Part shown: one piece after another, positions 1 through 5,578 of the stretch | Numbering within the stretch: the first letter of the stretch is position 1 | How the letters are laid out: each line of letters begins with the position of its first letter | NCBI GenBank assembly: GCA_947564765.1 | Contig: CANODN010000078.1 | Span: forward strand, 1 to 8,189 | Length of the DNA stretch: 8,189 nt | From: an uncultured Roseburia sp. | GTDB lineage: Bacteria; Bacillota; Clostridia; Lachnospirales; Lachnospiraceae | Reading direction: 5' to 3' | Program-made: the position numbers and the translations under genes | Notes under the pieces: generated by a model | What the model was told of the DNA's origin: nothing | The model's input: the letters and a program-made list of their open reading frames with translations, nothing else | The model's database searches: none

Positions 1-28
1 GGGGTTTCGGCCTCTTCCTTTTATTTTT
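1..28 (+). terminator. Possible right half of a plus-strand terminator cut by the window edge
   Basis: The window opens with GGGGTTTCGGCCTCTTCC followed by a T-rich run. This is what the 3' arm and tail of a GC-rich intrinsic terminator look like. The matching 5' arm would lie to the left of base 1 and cannot be seen. If correct, a plus-strand gene ends just outside the window and converges on the minus-strand genes here. This is inference from half a structure. Confidence 0.22.
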
Positions 29-150
29 GCCAACTATAATTTTACTCTAAGACATACTTTGCTAAATTTATTCACTCCACTTTTTTGCAGAAAAACCGCA
101 TTTGCTATTTTCAAACTTTCGTTACACTACATTCAAGCACACAAATGAAT

Positions 151-174
151 CCCTCTACAGCAAGCTACGGAGGT
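151..174. repeat. REP-like imperfect palindrome
   Basis: CCTCTACAGC (152-161) and GCTACGGAGG (164-173) form an inverted repeat around AA. Read as minus-strand RNA, nine of ten positions pair, two of them as G.U, leaving one C.A mismatch. No U-tract follows on either strand, so it is not an obvious terminator. The octamer CAGCAAGC at its centre (158-165) recurs at 211-218. It resembles the CRGCAAGCTGCGG-type extragenic palindromes I recall from Clostridia, but family membership is not shown here. Confidence 0.35.
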
Positions 175-231
175 ATGCGCCCCTATCTTCACCTTTCTAT
201 ACGATATATACAGCAAGCATTAAACCTGCGA

Positions 232-247
232 AAAATAATGATTATTC
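232..247. promoter_or_regulatory. AT-rich perfect palindrome, weakly Fur/PerR-like
   Basis: AATAAT-G-ATTATT is a perfect 6-1-6 palindrome centred on base 240. With its flanks it matches about 10 of 14 positions of the Fur/PerR 7-1-7 consensus TGATAAT-N-ATTATCA. No gene starts close by in this window, so a regulatory role is a guess. AT-rich intergenic DNA produces such palindromes by chance. Confidence 0.18.
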
Positions 248-264
248 ACTGCTAAAATAAAACG

Positions 265-303
265 CAAAAAAAGAAACATGCTCATTCCCATGCTTCCTTT
301 TTC
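265..303 (-). terminator. Intrinsic terminator overlapping the end of the micro-ORF
   Basis: Arms at 289-302 and 267-280 pair over 14 bp on minus-strand RNA. Two of the pairs are G.U wobbles that would be A.C mismatches on the plus strand. The loop is 281-288, and the 3' arm ends in a run of U (266-272 as A on the plus strand). The strand bias of the wobbles indicates minus-strand transcription. The stop codon of the 51-codon ORF (282-284) lies in the loop, so the terminator and the coding 3' end coincide. Confidence 0.65.
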
Positions 304-437
304 GTTTCCTCACTCGTAGTAAAACCGTAGTACCCCACCGTATCAAAAGCCGTGGTTTGCCCCGTTTTGCCCACAAGTGCCGATAAATCCCGACTATCCG
401 CTGTGGTGCCGTGACACACAAACAAAATTTTATTCAT
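282..437 (-). CDS. 51-residue micro-ORF with LMW tyrosine-phosphatase-like N-terminus
   Basis: The ORF runs from ATG at 437-435 to TGA at 284-282. It begins MNKILFVCHG, which is the start of low-molecular-weight protein tyrosine phosphatases (typically ..VCHGNICRSPMAE). After CHG it diverges to TTADSRDLSALVGKTG and ends YYGFTTSEETKKEAWE. The first Arg is eight residues after Cys8, so the CX5R phosphate loop is missing. The length is about a third of the enzyme, so activity is very unlikely. No good Shine-Dalgarno precedes the ATG, and an in-frame TAA lies two codons upstream. The intrinsic terminator at its 3' end and the iteron array 39 bp upstream make it look like a compact unit. I recall similar 'FVCHG' micro-ORFs beside recombinase genes in gut Firmicutes, but cannot confirm that here. 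It could be a decayed fragment, a real small protein or a chance frame. Confidence 0.35.
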   Translation of the reverse strand: MNKILFVCHGTTADSRDLSALVGKTGQTTAFDTVGYYGFTTSEETKKEAWE

Positions 438-475
438 TGCTTTTTAATATGAATTCCATAAACGACAAAATCTGC

Positions 476-573
476 ATACAATTTGGCGTAACTCTATACC
501 TTTTGGCAAAACCCTATACAATTTGGCAAAACCATACTTTTTGGCAAAAGTCCGAGGTTTCGCCAAATTGTAT
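476..573. repeat. Iteron-like array: four direct copies plus one inverted copy
   Basis: Four tandem units begin at 476, 496, 516 and 534 (spacings 20, 20 and 18 bp). They share ATAC-NN-TTTGGC-AAAAC; the cleanest copy is ATACAATTTGGCAAAACC at 516-533. An inverted copy lies at 556-573; its reverse complement ATACAATTTGGCGAAACC matches unit 3 at 17 of 18 positions. Unit 1 and the inverted copy share a perfect 13-bp inverted repeat (476-488 and 561-573). About two helical turns between units suits cooperative protein binding, as in replication iterons or multi-site operators. If transcribed on the minus strand, the inverted copy could pair over 18 bp with unit 3 (one G.U) or over 13 bp with unit 1. 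A plus-strand reading frame crosses the array, but it also runs into the terminator at 619-656 and looks spurious. Confidence 0.8.
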
Positions 574-618
574 CCGCAATTCCACAATCGCTATATTCAC
601 AGCCCTATTCCAAAACGC

Positions 619-656
619 AAAAAGAGGAGCCCACCAGCCACTCTGGTGAACCCCTC
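619..656 (-). terminator. Intrinsic terminator of the GH20 gene
   Basis: The arms at 643-656 and 624-637 pair over 14 bp on minus-strand RNA with three G.U wobbles. The loop is five bases (638-642) and five U residues follow (AAAAA at 619-623 on the plus strand). It lies 43 bp beyond the stop codon of the glycosidase at 699-701. Because the wobbles only pair on the minus strand, the direction is clear. Confidence 0.87.
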
Positions 657-660
657 CAAG

Positions 661-683
661 CCTGAAAAGCCTTGATTTTCCGG
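661..683. repeat. Short inverted repeat between GH20 stop and terminator
   Basis: CCTGAAAA (661-668) and TTTTCCGG (676-683) are inverted with one mismatch around a 7-bp spacer. It lies in the 3' untranslated part of the glycosidase transcript, just before the terminator. No function can be assigned. Similar GAAAAGCCTTGATTTTC strings can occur near recombination sites, but nothing here shows an attachment site. Confidence 0.3.
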
Positions 684-698
684 ACCTTTCTGTAATTT

Positions 699-3600
699 TT
701 ATTTTATCTTTCGAACGCCTGCCTTTTGCAGCTGCTTTTTGAGGTTCTTGTTCTTTTTAAGTGTCTTAGGCAGCTTCATGCTGATATTTCCAGTTGTTTT
801 CTTAAACGCGCCAGTGCCAACCTTTTGCAGTCTTGATTTGTTCTTTACGATAACCGTCTTTAACTTTTTACAGCCTTTGAATGCATTCTTTCCAATGATT
901 TCCACATTTGCGCCAATGGTAACTTTTTTCAGCCTCTTCTTGCAGCCGCTAAATGCTTTTGCAGAAATTTCCGTGACTTTATACTCTTTGTTATTATAGG
1001 ATATCGTATTGATTGTAATTTTCGCAGCATCTTTTCCTTTGATCAGCCTTACTGTCTGAGATTTTGCATTTACAACCTGAAACTTCATATCGTCTGCTTC
1101 AAAGAAATCTCCATGCGTTATGCCGGTTTCTTTGTCGTCGTCATCCGGATGTTTTACTTCTTCTTTTTTCAGGGATATGCTTTTTAACGCTTCCAATGCT
1201 TCTATCATTGCATCGGATACTGAATCTGTTCCGGCAAGAGTCTCTTTTGCTGCTAAAACAGCCGCTTTTAATGCATCAATGGATTCTTTTGTATAGCCTG
1301 CTGTATGTTTCAGCATTGCTTCCGCCGCCTCGATTGCCCCGGCAAGCTCCTCTGTCTGCAGATAAGCGGCCGGTTTTTCCTCCAGCGCTTCCTCTGCTGC
1401 TTCAAACTGCTCCCATACGTAGGAATAATCTGCATTTGTACTGCCTGCAAATTCCACAATCAAACGAGCGTTTTGATATGTTTTTTCATAAATATCCCAG
1501 CTTGCATCTGTGTAACTGTCTGCTTTCTTATCTTTATATGTTTTCAGCCTTTCATCCAAATCTGTTTTTGAAATGGTATTCTCTTCGGCAGTCTTTCTTA
1601 TGCCGGTAAGCGATACTTGTCCAATCTGCCCCTGGAAACTGTCTGTTTTACTGCCGATTCTTCCAAATGGGATAAACAGGGTATGGATTCCCTTTTTCCT
1701 GGTCTTTGGATGATTTTTATAATACAAATCCGGATTACTATCCACCAGAGTTCCGTTTACATACAAAGCCACCTGTCCATTGACCCCACTGTGAAACGCA
1801 AGCTCAATCCATTCTCCCTTTGGTAAACTATAATTAAATAAATAACCGTAACCTTCTCTGGAAAAACCAACCTTGCCGCTGTAATTGACAGATGCTTTTA
1901 TGGCATAATTCCGGTCTGTAACATTCAGCTTTTCTATCTCATCTGTCCCGAATGCCTCTTTGGATTCACAAAGAATCTGTTCGCTTGTTTGTGTATCTGC
2001 ATCAGCATCTAATTTTACTTTCATCGTCAGTACAGCTCCCGGTTCTGACAAATCCAGCGGCGTTTCTGCATAGCTTTCGCCTCCGGTAAGGTGCAGCCCT
2101 TTGCTGTCAGCTGCATCTGCCGTACCTGTACTTGTCACAGATGCATTTTTTACTTCTGTCAGATGATACTGATTGAGACTGCTGTCCTGATTGGGTTCTC
2201 CTTCAAACGTATATTCTGCAATGGTACCTGTCACATAATCATTTTCCGCTCCAAGCACTGTATTCGGCGCCATGCCTGCCGCTGCTGCTTTTGGAGCAAA
2301 TGCTTCATATTCACATTGACCGGATGCGTCGCCCCACAATTTTTCAGAAAAAACAGGCGCCGTATCTATGTAACGGAGCATTGCATCGTACTGAGAATAT
2401 CCGTTGCCCCTTGTATCAATATTGTCATGCCAGATTGCAAAACATGCGCCAAGCATCTGATCGTCTCCGGCAGGCACCGTGTAGTCGAACATAGAATTTA
2501 CATTCCAGCTCTTATACATATTTACAATATCCAGATAATCTCCATAAGCGCCTCTGTTTCCGGAACCGTTGGGCACCATATACAGCCAGTGATCCACCGT
2601 ACTGATCAGGTCAAATCCCAAACGGTACATATCGGATGCCGTTCCGTAATCCCGGCTCCAGATATTTGCCTGTACGCCCTTGGAAGTCACTTCCGTCGTA
2701 CCTGATTTATTCGACAATGAACCCCAGAGACGGACTTTTCTATTTCTTCCTTGTATATATTTGACCAATTCATCGGAAAACACACGGAATGCCTCTCCGC
2801 TTTCGTCTCCGCCTCCCAAAAATTCATCGGTACCGATATGCACAGTCGTCTCAGTATCAAACACCGGATCTGGTCCGTCAAAATAATCTTCCCATATTCT
2901 CTTAGCCAAATCAATTGCACCGGGCTTTGAGATATCCAACTCATCAATCAGATATCTGTATTTTCCATATGCCGCCTGTGTGGAATTATATCCTTCTGAC
3001 ATATATTCCGGAAACACCCTGGTAAATGCCAGTGCATGCGCCGGAAAATCAATTTCCGGTACAATATCCACGCCGATGGTTCTGCTTTCTTTGATAAAAC
3101 GGCGGAACTCGTCTTTTGTATACACTACATCTTCAGAAGATGCGGATTTTCCTGCATCATTTTTGACATCGGATTCCAGCCGGTATCCCGCATATGCGTG
3201 GTCAATCGCATTCTGTCTTGTCTCTTCGCTTGCAACGCCATTGGTATAATCTTCCAGGAAAATCAAATTGTCATTCAGATGAACCTGAAAGCTGTTTAAT
3301 TTGTACCAGGACATATTTCTGACAAAATCTTCTAATGCCTCCATCGTAAAGGGCTTTCTCGCCACATCCAGATTGAATCCGCGGACTTCATATTTGGGAT
3401 AATCCCGGATCAGGCCTTTGGGAATTCTGTCATGATTTTGTTTTAATATCTGCAGGATGCTTCTGGTCGCCCAATATGCACCAGCCGCCTCTTCTGCTTC
3501 TACGGAAACATATGCGCTTACTGCAATCGTATATCCTTCCTTGTCCAGTCCCTTGTCTTCTGTTGTAAGAGACAGATAAAAATCTCCCGGTTTTGCATCG

Positions 3601-4637
3601 GCTTTTGTCCCGTTTACCACCGTAATATCCATTCCTGTAACAGCTTTATAATCTTTGGCAAATTCCTCTGCCGTCTCGAAAAGAGTTTGATTTCCTGCAA
3701 TAATTCTTCCTGTTTTGGATAAGATAAAATCTCCCGTTCCGCCATGCCATTCCTGAAGCGATGGTATCACGTCAGGCTTTTGATTCTCTCCGCCCTTTTC
3801 GTATTCTCCCGGAACAACGATGGTATACTCTCCGGAGGATATGGATTCCTCGCTGTCTTTTGGTGTGATTTCATAAAATCCTTTGACTGTCTTATTCTCT
3901 AACGGCGTATAAATCGTTCCGTCTTCACCGATAATCTGTTCATAATCCGCACAGAAACGCACCTGTGCCCCCTCCGCTTCCGGCATGTAGATTTTCCTGT
4001 CTCCCTTTGTCACAACAGGCGCCTGTAAATCTGCAAGAATCTCATCAATGCCTGTTGGCGAAGCGTTGATCTGCTGCGCATTTTCTGCATCCGGGTCCGG
4101 AATGTCTGTTCCGTATACCTCAAATTCCAGAATCGATACCGACTGATACGCAAAACCGTCAACCTGATCTCCATGGATAGAGGTTACATTCAAACGAAGA
4201 TATTTCGCCGTCTTTGCTTTATCCAGGGTAATTTCCACTGTCTTTTTTTCCGGCGTGGACAAAACAGTTGAAATCCTTCTCCATGTGGTACCATCATCAG
4301 AAATCTCAAGCTGATAAGCTTTTGCCGTCCTTCTCTCCCAGATAATACGGAAACTTTTCATGGTCTGCGGTTCATTCCATGCCAGCCGCACCCATGCCGA
4401 ATTTCCTGTTCCGCTTTGCGCCCACCGATTGTTTTCATCATCGGAAATACCATCGTTTAATTTGTCAGGTCCTCTGCCGTAGCTCTCTTCCGAGCTGGAA
4501 GCAGACGCTTCAGCGCTTCTTGCAAGATTCCCCTCTGCCGCTGCAGTCTGTAATGCCGGAAACTGTATGGCACCCACGGTAAGTACAGCCGCAAGCATCC
4601 ATGCTCCTATCCGTCTCATATGTTTCCATCGTATCAT
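699..4637 (-). CDS. Secreted multidomain GH20 glycosidase (beta-hexosaminidase or lacto-N-biosidase-like)
   Basis: This is a 1312-residue exported retaining glycosidase. It starts at ATG 4637 because GGGGG (4644-4648 on the plus strand as CCCCC) lies six bases upstream. A basic, hydrophobic signal peptide spans residues 1-34 (cleavage near TAAA/EG). Domains follow in order: F5/8C or CBM32-like (about 37-176), an unassigned beta-rich linker (about 197-280), GH20b (about 287-412), the GH20 barrel (about 414-770), LamG/concanavalin-like (about 805-1012), two FIVAR-like helical repeats (about 1025-1156) and a lysine-rich BspA-type LRR tail (about 1175-1312). The catalytic pair is D604-E605 in HIGTDEF. 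Substrate-site candidates are R419, D424, H453, W660, W684, Y686 and W736. Position 738 is Asp in IWHDN, where exo-hexosaminidases usually have W-x-E; I recall W-x-D in bifidobacterial LnbB. There is no LPXTG or C-terminal membrane segment. The family is certain; the exact specificity is inferred. Confidence 0.93.
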   Translation of the reverse strand: MIRWKHMRRIGAWMLAAVLTVGAIQFPALQTAAAEGNLARSAEASASSSEESYGRGPDKLNDGISDDENNRWAQSGTGNSAWVRLAWNEPQTMKSFRIIWERRTAKAYQLEISDDGTTWRRISTVLSTPEKKTVEITLDKAKTAKYLRLNVTSIHGDQVDGFAYQSVSILEFEVYGTDIPDPDAENAQQINASPTGIDEILADLQAPVVTKGDRKIYMPEAEGAQVRFCADYEQIIGEDGTIYTPLENKTVKGFYEITPKDSEESISSGEYTIVVPGEYEKGGENQKPDVIPSLQEWHGGTGDFILSKTGRIIAGNQTLFETAEEFAKDYKAVTGMDITVVNGTKADAKPGDFYLSLTTEDKGLDKEGYTIAVSAYVSVEAEEAAGAYWATRSILQILKQNHDRIPKGLIRDYPKYEVRGFNLDVARKPFTMEALEDFVRNMSWYKLNSFQVHLNDNLIFLEDYTNGVASEETRQNAIDHAYAGYRLESDVKNDAGKSASSEDVVYTKDEFRRFIKESRTIGVDIVPEIDFPAHALAFTRVFPEYMSEGYNSTQAAYGKYRYLIDELDISKPGAIDLAKRIWEDYFDGPDPVFDTETTVHIGTDEFLGGGDESGEAFRVFSDELVKYIQGRNRKVRLWGSLSNKSGTTEVTSKGVQANIWSRDYGTASDMYRLGFDLISTVDHWLYMVPNGSGNRGAYGDYLDIVNMYKSWNVNSMFDYTVPAGDDQMLGACFAIWHDNIDTRGNGYSQYDAMLRYIDTAPVFSEKLWGDASGQCEYEAFAPKAAAAGMAPNTVLGAENDYVTGTIAEYTFEGEPNQDSSLNQYHLTEVKNASVTSTGTADAADSKGLHLTGGESYAETPLDLSEPGAVLTMKVKLDADADTQTSEQILCESKEAFGTDEIEKLNVTDRNYAIKASVNYSGKVGFSREGYGYLFNYSLPKGEWIELAFHSGVNGQVALYVNGTLVDSNPDLYYKNHPKTRKKGIHTLFIPFGRIGSKTDSFQGQIGQVSLTGIRKTAEENTISKTDLDERLKTYKDKKADSYTDASWDIYEKTYQNARLIVEFAGSTNADYSYVWEQFEAAEEALEEKPAAYLQTEELAGAIEAAEAMLKHTAGYTKESIDALKAAVLAAKETLAGTDSVSDAMIEALEALKSISLKKEEVKHPDDDDKETGITHGDFFEADDMKFQVVNAKSQTVRLIKGKDAAKITINTISYNNKEYKVTEISAKAFSGCKKRLKKVTIGANVEIIGKNAFKGCKKLKTVIVKNKSRLQKVGTGAFKKTTGNISMKLPKTLKKNKNLKKQLQKAGVRKIK

Positions 4638-4675
4638 ACTTTACCCCCTGTATCATGATTGCTGTTTCTAAACTT

Positions 4676-4704
4676 ATTATAAAAAAAAGCAGAAGTAAAA
4701 ACAA
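4676..4704 (-). promoter_or_regulatory. Promoter of the GH20 gene, embedded in the upstream terminator
   Basis: A perfect -10 TATAAT (ATTATA at 4676-4681 on the plus strand) lies 17 bp from a -35-like TTGTTT (4699-4704). The -10 would place transcription start near 4669, giving a leader of about 30 bases that includes the GGGGG ribosome binding site. The -10 begins in the last base of the U-tract of the preceding terminator, and the -35 falls in its hairpin loop. The -10 and spacing are good; the -35 matches TTGACA only in its first three bases. Confidence 0.6.
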
Positions 4705-4713
4705 CCTTCTGCC
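4681..4713 (-). terminator. Intrinsic terminator of the SpoIID-BrkB operon
   Basis: GCAGAAG and CTTCTGC (4706-4712 and 4689-4695) form a perfect 7-bp stem with a 10-base loop. Eight U residues follow on the minus strand (AAAAAAAA at 4681-4688). It lies 17 bp after the stop codon of the membrane-protein gene at 4730, so it closes the two-gene operon and separates it from the glycosidase gene. Confidence 0.88.
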
Positions 4714-4729
4714 TGGAATATGTTTCTTT

Positions 4730-5578
4730 CTATTTCCGCTTTATTTTCTTTAAGATCTGTTCTCCATACAGCATATTGATTTCGGCGCACAGCATCATAA
4801 TATACATTCCAAAATAGAGCCAAAGCATCACAAGAACAATAGTTGTTAGACTTCCATACATGGAAAAGCCGTTGAAATAGTCCAGATAGACAGAGATCGC
4901 CGCCGAAAGAAGATACCAGAAAACGGCGCACAAAAGAGCTCCCGGAAACTGATTCCGAAGCGTCGGCTTATGTTCTGCAATTCCTTTACAGTTTGGCAAG
5001 GTACGAAAAAGCACGGTAAACACACAGCTTAATCCACCAAGCATAATCAAACTGCGAAGCCGGAACAACAGATCAGTTGCCTGGGCAACAAAGGGCACAT
5101 ATCCGCTTAAAATGCCCTGTATACTGTTTCCGAACACCAAAAGCACAAGCGCCGCCACAATGGAAAGCATGACTACCAGCGTATACACAATCGCCCAAAA
5201 ACGGCGAACCAGAAGGTTTCTCGTCTCATTTACCCCATAAATCATATTAAAACCGGCGGCCAGATGCTGCACTCCCTTTGCCGCCGACCAAATTGCCGCC
5301 ACGGCAGTTACCGATACAATTCCCACGGATTTATGATATACCTCATGAATAATGGAAATCACAAAGGGTGCGATATACTCTGGCACAAGCTCATTGACAA
5401 ACCGAAGCAATGCAGCCTCTGACACCAGCGTATACTGAAGCATAGAGCTAAACACCATCAAAAAAGGAATCAAAGAAAGCAGCAGAAAAAATGCAGCCTG
5501 GGCCGCAAAGGCTCCGATGTTGTCTTTGCGGCACTTTTCAATAAACCGTTTCGTATTTTTTATCCATTTCCAGATCAT
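4730..5578 (-). CDS. YihY/virulence factor BrkB family membrane protein
   Basis: This is a 282-residue polytopic inner-membrane protein of usual family length. Hydrophobic segments lie near residues 23-46, 86-103, 128-150, 176-193, 211-232 and 243-268, giving about six membrane spans with a basic C-terminus (KKIKRK). Family hallmarks are AAQAAFFLLLSLIPFLM near the start and PGALLCAVFWYLLSAAISVY followed by YGSLTTIVLVMLWLY near the end. The ATG overlaps the TGA of the upstream SpoIID gene as ATGA, and GGAG lies seven bases upstream, so translation is probably coupled. Older annotations call this family ribonuclease BN; that name came from a misassignment in E. coli and should not be used. The biochemical role is unknown; transport or an envelope function is only a suggestion. 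Confidence 0.92.
   Translation of the reverse strand: MIWKWIKNTKRFIEKCRKDNIGAFAAQAAFFLLLSLIPFLMVFSSMLQYTLVSEAALLRFVNELVPEYIAPFVISIIHEVYHKSVGIVSVTAVAAIWSAAKGVQHLAAGFNMIYGVNETRNLLVRRFWAIVYTLVVMLSIVAALVLLVFGNSIQGILSGYVPFVAQATDLLFRLRSLIMLGGLSCVFTVLFRTLPNCKGIAEHKPTLRNQFPGALLCAVFWYLLSAAISVYLDYFNGFSMYGSLTTIVLVMLWLYFGMYIMMLCAEINMLYGEQILKKIKRK

Noticed and set aside
377..649. Plus-strand 90-codon frame across the left intergenic region
   Set aside because: It lies over the micro-ORF, the iteron array and the GH20 terminator. Its repeated IWQN/FWQK residues are only the translated iterons, and no ribosome binding site precedes it.
1064..1609. Plus-strand 181-codon frame opposite the FIVAR-like region
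   Set aside because: It is a leucine-rich shadow of helix-coding DNA on the minus strand, with no recognisable domain or start signal.
2091..2705. Plus-strand 204-codon frame opposite the GH20 barrel
   Set aside because: It is antisense to a well-conserved catalytic domain, with Cys/His/Arg-rich composition typical of a shadow frame and no matching family.
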